A DNA stretch of 64,000 nt from Nonomuraea angiospora (GTDB taxonomy: Bacteria; Actinomycetota; Actinomycetes; Streptosporangiales; Streptosporangiaceae): NCBI RefSeq assembly GCF_014873145.1, contig NZ_JADBEK010000001.1, positions 9,548,001-9,612,000 of the forward strand, given 5' to 3'. The notes below the pieces were generated by a model. It was not told the origin of the DNA, ran no database searches, and was given only the letters and a program-made list of their open reading frames with translations. Position numbers and translations under genes: made by a program. Shown one piece after another: positions 26,459 to 35,021 of the stretch. Position 1 is the first letter of the stretch. Each line of letters starts with the position of its first letter.

Positions 26459-26835
26459 GGCACGCTCCTCCGATTCGGGGATATGCCGCCCTTACCCTCG
26501 CCATGACCTCGGCAACGTTCGGTAGTCGATAACGAGACCGGTCTGTACCCGCTCCGTGCCTACACGCCTATGATCGGATCTTTGTCGCAAAAGATCTACT
26601 TTGGGGCATTTCGGTCATCCGGAGGTCACTGCACTAGCTAGAAAGCCCAGGTGTGCGGCCTGGCAGGCGATGTCGGTAAGGTCACTTTCCGGAAGACACG
26701 CTGCCAGAAACCCCAATTTCACCAGCCGCCCCCGGCGGAAGTCGTAGACTTAAGAGTGTTACGAGCGCAACTATCGTATGCAAACAAGTACTAAAGCTTT
26801 GACTTTTGTTTGATCATTAAGCGTAAGTGTGGGGA
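26459..26835. promoter_or_regulatory. Divergent control region between importer and dehydrogenase operons
   Basis: This 377-bp gap contains no convincing gene. Visible symmetric elements are AGACCGGTCT (26535-26544, perfect 10 bp, 77 bp before the lipoprotein start), GATCTTT-N6-AAAGATC (26577-26596), and the larger dyad at 26781-26812. The region is less GC-rich than its neighbours, as expected for promoters. TATCGT at 26772-26777 is a possible -10 for the rightward operon. Confidence 0.55.
26781..26812. promoter_or_regulatory. Candidate ROK operator (three-part dyad)
   Basis: CAAACAA and TTGTTTG arms lie symmetrically around a perfect AAAGCTTT core; 22 of 32 positions are symmetric. It sits 24 bp before the ATG of the first MDR gene. 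CAAACAA recurs at 31926-31932 in front of the Gfo/Idh operon. The only sugar-responsive repressor of the locus is the ROK protein, so it is the likely ligand, by inference. Confidence 0.55.
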
Positions 26836-27864
26836 ATGCGCGTCATCACGTTCGAGCAGCCAGGCCGTGTCCGCGTCAGCCTGGAATCGCCAGCCGACCT
26901 GGCGCCGGGATCCGTACGAGTCCGTACGATCTACTCCGGCGTTTCGGCAGGCACGGAGCTCACCGCCTATCGCGGCACAAATCCATATCTCAACCGTCAT
27001 TGGGACACCGAGCGCCGCCTCTTCGTCGATGGCCAGACGCACGCCTACCCGCTGACCGGCTGGGGCTACCAGGAGGTCGGCGAGGTCGTCGAGGCCGCGC
27101 CCGACGTCGCCGACCCGCCGGTGGGCAGCATCGTGTGGGGCATCTGGGGCCACCGCGCCGAGGCCGTCGTGCCGGCCGAGAAGCTGGTGGGGCACGTGAT
27201 GCCGCCCGGCGCCGACCCGCTGACCGGCGTGTTCGCCCGGGTCGGGGCCATCGCGCTCAACGCGGTGCACGCCTCCGACGTGCACCTCGGCGACCAGATC
27301 GCGATCTTCGGGCAGGGCGTCATCGGGCTGCTCGCCACCCGCCTGGCCGTGCTGAGCGGCGCCCGGGTGGTCGCGGCCGACGCCATCCCCGACCGGCTGG
27401 AGCTGGCCAGGAGGTTCGGCGCGGCCGAGGTGTTCGACGTGCGCTCCGGGTCGGTGGCCGAGTTCATGCGCAAGCGCGTCGAGGGCGCCGACACGGTCAT
27501 CGAGCTGAGCGGCACCCACCAGGGCCTGCACGAGGCCATCAGGACCGTGCGCAAGGGCGGCAGGGTCGTGGCCGCAGGCTTCTACCAGGGCGACGGCGTC
27601 GGGCTGCGGCTGGGCGAGGAGTTCCACCACAACCAGGTCCAGCTCGTCTCCTCCCAGATCGGCGGCGTGGCCTCGTGGCTGGCGCACCGGTGGGACGTCG
27701 AGCGGCTGCAGCGCACGTTCATGGCGCTCGTGCACGAGGGCCAGATCGAGGTCGGCGACCTGATCAGCCACGTGGTCCCCGTCGAGAGGGCCGCGGAGGC
27801 CTTCGACCTGATCGACAAGCACCAGTCCGAGGTGCTCCAGCTCGTCTTCACCTTCGAGGAGTGA
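26836..27864 (+). CDS. MDR-family dehydrogenase lacking catalytic zinc ligands (paralogue 1)
   Basis: 342 residues from ATG 26836; GTG 26827 is possible and neither has a strong ribosome site. It has the GroES-like plus Rossmann layout (FGQGVIGLLATRLAVLSGARVV). The usual zinc Cys (GxCGTD) is replaced by GVSAGTEL at about 35-42 and the GHE motif by GYQEVG, so catalytic zinc binding is doubtful. GEEFHHNQ and the N-terminus match the protein at 29837-30952. The function is probably NAD(P)-linked oxidation or reduction of a sugar derivative; it is followed at once by an isomerase gene. Confidence 0.88.
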   Translation: MRVITFEQPGRVRVSLESPADLAPGSVRVRTIYSGVSAGTELTAYRGTNPYLNRHWDTERRLFVDGQTHAYPLTGWGYQEVGEVVEAAPDVADPPVGSIVWGIWGHRAEAVVPAEKLVGHVMPPGADPLTGVFARVGAIALNAVHASDVHLGDQIAIFGQGVIGLLATRLAVLSGARVVAADAIPDRLELARRFGAAEVFDVRSGSVAEFMRKRVEGADTVIELSGTHQGLHEAIRTVRKGGRVVAAGFYQGDGVGLRLGEEFHHNQVQLVSSQIGGVASWLAHRWDVERLQRTFMALVHEGQIEVGDLISHVVPVERAAEAFDLIDKHQSEVLQLVFTFEE

Positions 27865-27866
27865 CA

Positions 27867-28652
27867 GTGAAGCTCGCCGTACAGGAGCAGCTTCTGCCCG
27901 GCCGCACGCTGCAGGAGAAGTTCGCGTTCGCGCTCGATGCCGGGTTCGACGCCATCGAACTGCGCGGCAAGGGCGATTTCCACTTCGCGGGCCGCCTGAC
28001 GGAGCTCAAGCGGGCGCGGGCCGACGGCGTGGTCATGCCGACGGTGTGCGTGGACATGCCGCACTTCATCGGCGACTTCGACCCGGCCAAGCGCAAGGAC
28101 GCCATCCAGCAGCTCAGATCGCAGCTCACGGTGATCGCCGAGCTGGGCGGCGTCGGCGTCATGACGCCCGCCTCCTGGGGGCAGTTCTCGCTCCGGCTGC
28201 CGCCGTTCCAGCCGCCGCGCAGCGCGCAGGATGACCGCGAGGTGCTGACCGAGGCGCTGGGCATCCTGGGCGAGCACGCGCAGCGCAACGGCGTGCTGAT
28301 CATGCTCGAACCCCTCAACCGGTACGAGAACCACATGGTCAACACCCTGGCCGAGGCCGTCTCCTACTGCTCGATGGACTCGATCAGGATCGTCGGCGAC
28401 ACCTACCACATGAACATCGAGGAGGACGACCCCTGCCGCTCGCTGGTCGAGGCCGCCCCCTACCTCGCGCACATGCAGATCAGCGAGTCCAACCGCAACC
28501 AGCCCGGCACCGGTCACATCGACTGGGGCGCGCAGCTGGCCACGCTCGACGCCGTCGGCTACGACGGCTACCTCGCCCTGGAATGCCGCCTGCGGGGCGA
28601 ACCCGAGATCGTCCTCCCCCAGACCGCGGCCTTCGTCAGGAAATACCTATGA
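27867..28652 (+). CDS. Sugar phosphate isomerase/epimerase-like TIM-barrel protein
   Basis: 261 residues of the xylose-isomerase-like (AP_endonuc_2) superfamily. Metal-site residues are suggested by FDAIELRG, MLEPLNRYENHMV, IVGDTYHMNIEE, HMQISESNRNQPGTGHIDW and GYLALECRL. GTG 27867 has GAGGAG 5 nt upstream. It begins 2 bp after the dehydrogenase stop and overlaps the glycosidase start as ATGA. Relatives epimerise ketoses or act on 3-keto-glycosides beside Gfo/Idh oxidoreductases; either role fits this neighbourhood. Confidence 0.9.
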   Translation: MKLAVQEQLLPGRTLQEKFAFALDAGFDAIELRGKGDFHFAGRLTELKRARADGVVMPTVCVDMPHFIGDFDPAKRKDAIQQLRSQLTVIAELGGVGVMTPASWGQFSLRLPPFQPPRSAQDDREVLTEALGILGEHAQRNGVLIMLEPLNRYENHMVNTLAEAVSYCSMDSIRIVGDTYHMNIEEDDPCRSLVEAAPYLAHMQISESNRNQPGTGHIDWGAQLATLDAVGYDGYLALECRLRGEPEIVLPQTAAFVRKYL

Positions 28653-29968
28653 TCCTCCGCGACGCCGTGCGCGTGCTGGTGGCCAACTGGGACGGCAGCT
28701 ACACGGTCCCCTCCCGCCGCCTGTACCCGCACCAATGGAGCTGGGACTCCGCCTTCATCGCGATCGGCAACGCCCGGTGGTCGCCGCGAAGGGCCAGGAT
28801 CGAGCTGCTCTCCCTCTTCGGCGCGCAGTGGCGTGACGGCAGGGTGCCGCACATCGTCTTCAACCCCGCGGTGCCCGAAGGGGCCTACTTCCCCGGGCCC
28901 GAGTTCTGGCAGGCGCACGCACCGGGAGGGTCCGCGACCTCCGGCATCGTCCAGCCGCCGGTCCACGCGCTGGCCGCGTGGAAGACGCACCTGGCCGAGC
29001 CCGACCCGGCGTTCCTGCGCCGGATCTACCCCCGGCTCGTGGCCCAGCAGGAGTTCCTGCGCGCGGCCAGGCGCTCCCCTGAGGGGCTGATCTCGATCGT
29101 GCACCCCTGGGAGTCGGGCATGGACAACAGCCCGGCCTGGGACCTGCCGCTGCGGGCCGTACGGCGCGACACCGTGGGCTTCGTCCGCCGCGACCTCGCC
29201 ACGGTCAGCGCCGAGGAGCGGCCCACCGACCGCGACTACGAGCGCTACGTCTCGCTCGCCCGTGCCTACCGCGACTCCGCCTACCGCGCTCCGGGGGAGT
29301 TCCAGGTCGAGTGCCCCCTGTTCAACGCCGCGTACGGCGTGGCCGAGTCGACGCTGGCCCGGATCGCGCAGGTGTGCGGCCTCGACCCCGAGCCGCACGA
29401 GCGCGAGGCGGCCGCGATCACCGAGGCCATGGTCGAGCACCTCTTCGACGGCGGCCTCTTCCAGGCCCGCGACGTGCGCACGGGGCGGCTGCTCCACTCC
29501 AGCAGCACTGCCGGGCTGACCCCGCTCATGCTCCCGCACCTGCCGGACGAGGTCGCCGAGGCGCTGATCGGCTCCACGCTCGACCGGTTCGCTTTCAAGG
29601 ACGGGGCGCTGCCCAGCTACTCTCCCGCGGCGCTCGACTTCGACCCGGCCCGCTACTGGCGCGGCCCGAGCTGGATCAACCTCACCTGGCTCGTCTGGCA
29701 AGGGCTCAAGGACCGCCGCCCCGACCTGGCCGACCTGGTCGCCGAAGGGATGGTCAACTCGGTCGCGCGATCGGGCTTCCGCGAGTACTTCGACCCCTTC
29801 AGCCTGCACGGCCACGGCAGCCACGACTTCAGCTGGTCAGCCGCCCTCCTCCTCGACGTGGTCGCTGAGCACGGCCTGGACGGTCTGCCGGCGTCTGGCC
29901 GCGAGGTCGGACAGGAACCGGGGGGCCTCGGCGAACCCGACGACGTCGGTGATCACGTGCTCACGTAG
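28649..29968 (+). CDS. MGH1-like / GH63-type glycosidase
   Basis: 439 residues. The (alpha/alpha)6 glycosidase pattern is seen in NWDGSYTVPSRRLYPHQWSW, PHIVFNPAVPEGAYFPGPEF, GIVQPPVHA and HPWESGMDNSPAWD, with YWRGPSWINLTWL near the C-terminus. These motifs recall mannosylglycerate/glucosylglycerate hydrolases of GH63, and a glucosyl-3-phosphoglycerate synthase gene lies 2 kb away. No signal peptide is seen. The last roughly 40 residues are encoded on the antisense of the convergent MDR gene (132-bp overlap), so the natural stop may have been lost. Confidence 0.82.
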   Translation: MILRDAVRVLVANWDGSYTVPSRRLYPHQWSWDSAFIAIGNARWSPRRARIELLSLFGAQWRDGRVPHIVFNPAVPEGAYFPGPEFWQAHAPGGSATSGIVQPPVHALAAWKTHLAEPDPAFLRRIYPRLVAQQEFLRAARRSPEGLISIVHPWESGMDNSPAWDLPLRAVRRDTVGFVRRDLATVSAEERPTDRDYERYVSLARAYRDSAYRAPGEFQVECPLFNAAYGVAESTLARIAQVCGLDPEPHEREAAAITEAMVEHLFDGGLFQARDVRTGRLLHSSSTAGLTPLMLPHLPDEVAEALIGSTLDRFAFKDGALPSYSPAALDFDPARYWRGPSWINLTWLVWQGLKDRRPDLADLVAEGMVNSVARSGFREYFDPFSLHGHGSHDFSWSAALLLDVVAEHGLDGLPASGREVGQEPGGLGEPDDVGDHVLT

Positions 29969-30952
29969 CCGCCCTCCGTACCGCCTGAGCAGGGCGATCG
30001 TCTCGTGCGAGAGCCGCTCGCGGTCCCAGGAGTGCGCCAGGCCGCGCGGCACCCGGCCGATCTGGGCGCAGCGCAGCGTCAGCCCGTTGTGGTGGAACTC
30101 CTCGCCCAGCCGCACCTCCTGCGCGCCCTGCGTGTAGAAGGCGAGGTCCACCAGCGTGCCCTGCGGGCGCAGCATCCTGAGCCCGAGGGCCAGCGCCCTG
30201 GTCTGGCCGCGGCACTGGAACACCACGTCGGCGCCCCGGTCGTCGCGGCCGTGCCGCCAGCGGCGCTTCAGGTCCACGGCGGGATCCTCGTCAGCATCCA
30301 CGTCGGCGGCCAGGACGTTCGCGCCGAGCGCCGCGGCGATCGCCAGCCTGGCCGGGGTCTCGTCCACGACCACGACCTCGGCCGCGTCGCAGGCCATGGC
30401 GAAGCAGGCCGTCAGCAGCCCCACCACGCCCGCTCCCACGACCGCGACCCGCCGCCCGCGCACGCCGTCGCCGAGCCGCTGCACGGCCGGGCCGTGCAGG
30501 TCGTGCGCGGCGTGCAGGAGGCCGTTGGCGCAGATCGGGCCCATGTGGGCGACGTAGACGCCGAGCATGGGGTCGAGGTCCTCCGGCAGCTCCACGAACC
30601 GGTCGGCCATCGGGTCCGCCACGTACGCCGTGCGATGTCCGTAACACATCGCGACCAGCGCACCCTCGCTCACCGCCCGTGTACGCGTCTCGACCACCAG
30701 GCCGACCTGCATGTAGCCGATGCCGCGCACCGGGTAGGCGATCGACGGCGTGCCCTCGGAGAACAGCCCGAGCGCCGGGTCCCAGGTCGAGGACAGGTAG
30801 GGGTTGGTGCCCTTGACGTAGGTCAGCTCGGTCCCGGCCGAGACCCCGCTGTGGGTGGTGGCCAGCATGAACCCACCCTCGGGGATGCCCGGCAACTTCT
30901 CCTCGACCAGGCAAACTTCCCCGGGCGCCTCGATACTCAGGACACTACTCAT
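29837..30952 (-). CDS. MDR-family dehydrogenase lacking catalytic zinc ligands (paralogue 2)
   Basis: 371 residues. As in paralogue 1, GVSAGTEL replaces the zinc Cys motif and GYMQVG replaces GHE. The Rossmann motif is VVGAGVVGLLTACFAMACDA. GEEFHHNGL is shared with the protein at 26836-27864, showing recent common origin. Its start overlaps the Gfo/Idh stop by 8 bp, so the two are cotranscribed. It may act on the same sugar intermediate from the other side or at another position. The 3' end overlaps the convergent glycosidase gene. Confidence 0.88.
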   Translation of the reverse strand: MSSVLSIEAPGEVCLVEEKLPGIPEGGFMLATTHSGVSAGTELTYVKGTNPYLSSTWDPALGLFSEGTPSIAYPVRGIGYMQVGLVVETRTRAVSEGALVAMCYGHRTAYVADPMADRFVELPEDLDPMLGVYVAHMGPICANGLLHAAHDLHGPAVQRLGDGVRGRRVAVVGAGVVGLLTACFAMACDAAEVVVVDETPARLAIAAALGANVLAADVDADEDPAVDLKRRWRHGRDDRGADVVFQCRGQTRALALGLRMLRPQGTLVDLAFYTQGAQEVRLGEEFHHNGLTLRCAQIGRVPRGLAHSWDRERLSHETIALLRRYGGRLREHVITDVVGFAEAPRFLSDLAARRRQTVQAVLSDHVEEEGG

Positions 30953-31886
30953 CCAGCACCACCGGCCTCCGTTCCGCCGCGGACTGCGCGAGTGCCAGCG
31001 CCAGGCGATGCGTCCGCAGCGCCTCCCCGTACGGTACGCGCACGTCGGCGTCCTTACCCTGCACCGCGTTGACGAACTCCCGGTCCACGCGCGTCTTCGC
31101 CTGGCCGTCGTCCTCGATCACCCGCCGGCCGTCCACCAGCAGCCGCGTCTCGCTGAGCTCCAGCGCGAGGCCGTCGGCGCACACCTCCAGCCCCACCCGG
31201 TGCTTCTGGGTGAGCAGGCAGGAGGTGGCCAGCAGCCCGGCCGCGCCGTCGGCGAAGCGCAGGACCGCCGCCGTGGCCCGGTCCACCTCGCCGTCGCTGT
31301 GGTTGGCGGCGGGGACGGCGTGCACCATCGACACCTCGCCCACCAGGACCCGGGCGAGGTCCAGCACGTGGACGGCCTGCTCGACGATCTGGCCGCCGGA
31401 CATGCTCGGGTTCAGCCACCAGGCGACCGGCGGCACCTTGTCCAGCCAGTGGCCCAGGGCGAGCCGTACGGGGCGCTCGGCGAGCAGGTCACGGGCGTGT
31501 CCGATGAGGTCGAGATAACGCCAGTGATGACCGACCGCGGTCGGCAGAGATCTTCGCTCGATTTCGGACGCGATGTTTTCTGCGGTTTGGAGGTCGAGCG
31601 AAAGGGGTTTTTCCACAAAAAACGGTAGATTACACGACAGAACATCATGTTCGGGGGTGCCGTGCGCGAAAGGAGGCACACAGACGTAAACAGCATCGAG
31701 ACCGCCGGCGCTGAGTAGGTCGGCATGGTCACCATAGGCGGGGGCGCCGTGCCGGGAGGCCAAAGCCTCGGCCCTGTGGAGATCAATGTCGGCGATTCCC
31801 GCGATCGAGACATCTGGGAAGCCGGACAGTACATCTGCGTGGCGAGCGGCGACATTTCCGGCACCGATGATGCCGATGCGGGTCAT
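30945..31886 (-). CDS. Gfo/Idh/MocA-family oxidoreductase
   Basis: 313 residues. The N-terminal Rossmann motif is IGIIGAGNVAARHADVL, followed by VPPFAHGTPEHDVL and the family hallmark EKPLSLDLQTAENI. The C-terminal alpha/beta domain carries HHWRYLDLIGHARDLL. These enzymes oxidise or reduce sugar hydroxyls with tightly bound NAD(H); some make 3-keto-glycosides. The ATG at 31886 is chosen because the Rossmann fold begins at residue 3. It heads a two-gene operon with paralogue 2 and is divergent from gpgS. Confidence 0.93.
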   Translation of the reverse strand: MTRIGIIGAGNVAARHADVLSGFPDVSIAGIADIDLHRAEALASRHGAPAYGDHADLLSAGGLDAVYVCVPPFAHGTPEHDVLSCNLPFFVEKPLSLDLQTAENIASEIERRSLPTAVGHHWRYLDLIGHARDLLAERPVRLALGHWLDKVPPVAWWLNPSMSGGQIVEQAVHVLDLARVLVGEVSMVHAVPAANHSDGEVDRATAAVLRFADGAAGLLATSCLLTQKHRVGLEVCADGLALELSETRLLVDGRRVIEDDGQAKTRVDREFVNAVQGKDADVRVPYGEALRTHRLALALAQSAAERRPVVLDE

Positions 31887-31994
31887 TGGGGACACATTCC
31901 GGCATATGCCACATCTGATCGCCGTCAAACAAAGAGGTTCAAAGGCGCATAGATCGGGCAGAAGTCGTGACCTCGTGAGATCGGGGCTTACTGC

Positions 31995-32966
31995 ATGGAG
32001 AGAAACCTGCGAGCCTTGGCCAGAATCCAGGAATGGTACGGTCCGCACTCGAGCACGGCAGCCGAGTGGCCGGTCGACGCCCTGATGCTGGCCAAGGGAT
32101 CCACCACGGTAAGTGTCATCCTGCCGGCTCGTGACGAAGAGCGCACAGTGGGTGACATCGTCCGTGTGATCCGCCGCGACCTCGTCGAACGGGTTCCGCT
32201 CGTCGACGAGATCCTCGTCGTCGACTCCAACTCGATCGACGCCACCGCCGAACGCGCCCGCGAGGCGGGCGCCCGCGTGGTGGCGCAGAACCAGGTGCTC
32301 TCCCACCTTCCGCCCTTGACGGGCAAGGGGGAGGCCCTGTGGAAGGGGCTGGCCGCCTCAAGGGGCGACATCGTCGTGTTCGTGGACGCCGACCTGCTCG
32401 ACTTCGGCGCCCACTTCGTGTCCGGCCTGGTCGGACCGCTGCTGGTGGACAGTGACATCAGCTTCGTCAAGGCGACCTACGAACGTCCGTTCACGGGCGA
32501 GGACGGCGTGGTCCGCCGCGCCGGGGGCGGCCGGGTGACCGAGCTGGTCGCCCGACCCTTGATCAACATGTTCTGGCCCGAGCTGGCCGGGTTCGCCCAG
32601 CCGCTCGGCGGCGAGTACGCGGCCAGGCGCGAGGTCCTGGAGCAGGTGCCCTTCGTCACCGAGTACGGCGTGGAGTTCGGCCTCCTCGTCGACCTGCTCC
32701 AGCTCGTCGGCCTGGACGCGATGGCCCAGGTGGACCTGGGCAGCCGAACGCACACACACCAGTCGATGAGCGCGCTCGGCCGCATGGCCGGGCAGATCAT
32801 GCTCACCGCCTGGTCCCGCCTGGAGCGCCAGGGGCGCGTAATGGCGGCTCAGGGCCCCGGGCACACGATGCTGCAGTTCGGGATCGACGGGGCGGACCTG
32901 GTGGACGTGGCCGTGGCGGAGCGACCTCCGCTCGCCTCCCTCGTACAAGAGGAGGATGTGGCATGA
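31995..32966 (+). CDS. gpgS: Glucosyl-3-phosphoglycerate synthase
   Basis: 323 residues of the GT81/GpgS family. Residues 36-60 hold the nucleotide-sugar start TTVSVILPARDEERTVGDIV; the metal-binding DxD is in VFVDADLLDF; GKGEALWKGL, LGGEYAARREVL and THTHQSM are further family motifs. It transfers glucose from a nucleotide sugar to 3-phosphoglycerate, the first step of glucosylglycerate and, in mycobacteria, of methylglucose lipopolysaccharide synthesis. It overlaps the next glycosyltransferase gene by ATGA. No phosphatase gene is adjacent. Confidence 0.9.
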   Translation: MERNLRALARIQEWYGPHSSTAAEWPVDALMLAKGSTTVSVILPARDEERTVGDIVRVIRRDLVERVPLVDEILVVDSNSIDATAERAREAGARVVAQNQVLSHLPPLTGKGEALWKGLAASRGDIVVFVDADLLDFGAHFVSGLVGPLLVDSDISFVKATYERPFTGEDGVVRRAGGGRVTELVARPLINMFWPELAGFAQPLGGEYAARREVLEQVPFVTEYGVEFGLLVDLLQLVGLDAMAQVDLGSRTHTHQSMSALGRMAGQIMLTAWSRLERQGRVMAAQGPGHTMLQFGIDGADLVDVAVAERPPLASLVQEEDVA

Positions 32967-34078
32967 AAGTCCTGGTCAACGCGGGACCGTGGCTCGCGGT
33001 CCCGCCCCCCGGCTACGGCGGGATCGAGAACGTCGTGGCCACGCTGGTGCCCGCGCTGCGCGAGCGCGGCGTGGAGGTCGTCCTGGCCTCCGTCGGGTCC
33101 AGCACGCTCGAGGTGGACGAGCTGATCAGCGTGTACGACGACGGCCAGTTCACCGAGTTGCAGAAGCCGTACAACCAGGTCATGGGCATCGCGCACGCCC
33201 ACCAGGCCAGGGTGGCGGCCGAGTTGCGCGCCCGCGGCGACATCGACCTCGTCCACGACCACGTCGAGGTGGTCGGGCCGGCGGTCCTGTCGGCGTTCGG
33301 CGGGCCGCCCGTCCTGCACACCCTGCACTGGGACCTGCGCAAGCATCCCGCGTTCTACGGCGCGTTCCCGCCGTCGATCGCGGTCAACGGCGTCTCGGAG
33401 TCGCAGCTCGCCCGCGCCCCCGACGCCCTGCGGGCGGCCTCGCTCGGGGCCGTCTACCTGGCCAGCCCGCTCGCCGACCGCGACGTGCGGGTCGATCGGG
33501 GCGAATACCTGCTGGTCATGGGCCGCATCTGCGGGCTCAAGGGCCAGCACGTGGCGGCCAGGATCTGCCAGAAGCTGGGGCTCCCGCTGGTTCTGGCGGG
33601 GCCGGTCAGCGGCCGGAACACCCCCGCCGAGCTGGACGACGTGGTCCAGAACCCCGACCACCCGCTGCACAGCCACCCCGACGTCCGCTACCACCTCGAC
33701 CAGGTGTCCCGTTACCTCGACGGGGACCTGGTCAGGTGGGTCGGCGCCGTGGGCGGCGAGGCCAGGGACCAGCTCTACGCCAAGGCCAGGGCCGCGCTCT
33801 TCCCCATCCAGTGGGACGAGCCCGGCGGCACGGCCGTCGTCGAGGCACTCGCGCTCGGGGTGCCGCCGGTCGGGCTGCGCCGGGGCTGCCTGCCCGAGAT
33901 CATCGACCACGGCCGCACCGGCTTCCTGGCCGACTCCGAGGAGGAGCTGGCGGAGTGGGTGCTGCGGGTGGACGAGATCGACCCGGAGGAGTGCCGCAGA
34001 GAGGCCCGCCACCGGTTCTCGCCGTCCGTCATGGCGGAGCGCTACCTGGAGCTGTACGAGGCCGCCACGGCCCGCTGA
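32963..34078 (+). CDS. GT4-family glycosyltransferase
   Basis: 371 residues with the GT-B fold. The N-terminus PPPGYGGIENVVATLVPALRERG is typical of GT4. The donor site has EPGGTAVVEALALGVPPVG with the E-x7-E pattern. DLVHDHVEVVG is in the first Rossmann domain. It has no membrane segment. Translational coupling to gpgS suggests that both work on one glucosylated product, for example elongation of glucosylglycerate, but the acceptor is not known. Confidence 0.92.
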   Translation: MKVLVNAGPWLAVPPPGYGGIENVVATLVPALRERGVEVVLASVGSSTLEVDELISVYDDGQFTELQKPYNQVMGIAHAHQARVAAELRARGDIDLVHDHVEVVGPAVLSAFGGPPVLHTLHWDLRKHPAFYGAFPPSIAVNGVSESQLARAPDALRAASLGAVYLASPLADRDVRVDRGEYLLVMGRICGLKGQHVAARICQKLGLPLVLAGPVSGRNTPAELDDVVQNPDHPLHSHPDVRYHLDQVSRYLDGDLVRWVGAVGGEARDQLYAKARAALFPIQWDEPGGTAVVEALALGVPPVGLRRGCLPEIIDHGRTGFLADSEEELAEWVLRVDEIDPEECRREARHRFSPSVMAERYLELYEAATAR

Positions 34079-34097
34079 CCTCGTGCCGCGATGAAGA

Positions 34098-34133
34098 GGC
34101 GCCCGAGCCGGATGGGAAGCCGGCTCGGGCGCC
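34098..34133. terminator. Bidirectional terminator between GT4 and Usp genes
   Basis: Perfect 14-bp stem GGCGCCCGAGCCGG with its complement around an 8-nt loop, 19 bp after the glycosyltransferase stop and 15 bp before the end of the convergent universal stress gene. No T-tract. Confidence 0.85.
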
Positions 34134-34148
34134 CGCGCGCGTCCGGTG

Positions 34149-34943
34149 TCAGGCGAAGCCGCGGGGGAGCACGATGACCGGGCAGGGCGAGGCCCGCAGC
34201 GCCTTCATGGCCAGCTCGCCCAGGAACACCCGGTGCGGCTGCGCGTCCTCGCTGGCCGCGCAGACCAGCAGCTCGCCCGGCAGCCACTCCACGTCCTCCA
34301 GCGCGGCGGCCACGTCGTGCCCCTCGGCCACCTCCGCCTCCGCCTCCATCCCGGTGCTCTCCCAGGCCAGCCGCACGGCCAGCGCGAGATCGTCCCTGAG
34401 CTTGCCCGGATCGTCCGTGCGCAGGTCGAGGGTGATCAGCCGGAGCGGGATGCCCAGCCGCAGCGCCGCCTGCGCCATCCGCTCCACCGCCTCGTCGCAC
34501 TGCGGCCGGTGGACGTAGGCCAGCGTGAGGCGCTCGGGCCCGTCGACCGGGACGTACTGGGCGGGCGCCAGCATGACCGCCTCGGACGACAGGTGGAGCA
34601 GGTGGTTGGAGGTGGCGCCGATGGTGATGCGGCCGTGCCGGCCGCCGTCGGCCGAGCCGACCACGATCAGGTCGGCCCTGATGCGGCTGGCCAGCACCGA
34701 CAGCCCGCGTCCCGAGCCCCTGCTCTCGTAGGTGAGGTAGCCGGCGGGGATCGAGCCGAGCTGCTCCGCGGCGTGCGCCAGGTTGGCCTGCGCCTCCACC
34801 GCCAGCCCCGGGCTGCCCGGCGGGTAGATCGTGGCCACCGTGAGCTCTCCGCCGGTGACCCGGGTGATCGCGGCGGCCAGGGCCAGGGCGTCGCGCCCGC
34901 CCGGGGCGTTGGTGTAGCCGACGATCACGTGCTCTCCGATCAC
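34149..34943 (-). CDS. Tandem-domain universal stress protein
   Basis: 264 residues from GTG 34943, which has AGGAGGG upstream. Two Usp-like domains are visible. The first runs from VIGEHVIVGYTNAPGGRDAL to ADLIVVGSADGGRHGRITIGAT; the second from ERLTLAYVHRPQ to ELLVCAASEDAQPHRVFLGEL. The ATP-binding G-2x-G-9x-G pattern is partly kept in the first half. Usp proteins act in the cytoplasm during starvation or redox stress. The gene stands alone. Confidence 0.87.
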   Translation of the reverse strand: MIGEHVIVGYTNAPGGRDALALAAAITRVTGGELTVATIYPPGSPGLAVEAQANLAHAAEQLGSIPAGYLTYESRGSGRGLSVLASRIRADLIVVGSADGGRHGRITIGATSNHLLHLSSEAVMLAPAQYVPVDGPERLTLAYVHRPQCDEAVERMAQAALRLGIPLRLITLDLRTDDPGKLRDDLALAVRLAWESTGMEAEAEVAEGHDVAAALEDVEWLPGELLVCAASEDAQPHRVFLGELAMKALRASPCPVIVLPRGFA

Positions 34944-35021
34944 GACTGCCCTCCTACCCGCTCTGAGCTGGGAATACGCGGCCTTGATCGGAACGTTGTA
35001 AACCATCGGAGGCGCAAAGAA

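Noticed and set aside
26459..26835. tRNA or riboswitch in the long promoter gap
   Set aside because: No cloverleaf with a CCA-compatible acceptor stem and no known riboswitch core was found by eye; the symmetric elements are short and look like operators.
22190..34078. myo-Inositol catabolism (iol) operon
   Set aside because: Gfo/Idh, isomerase and ABC genes are compatible, but iolD, iolE, iolB, iolC and iolA-type proteins are absent and the MDR pair and GH63-like gene do not fit.
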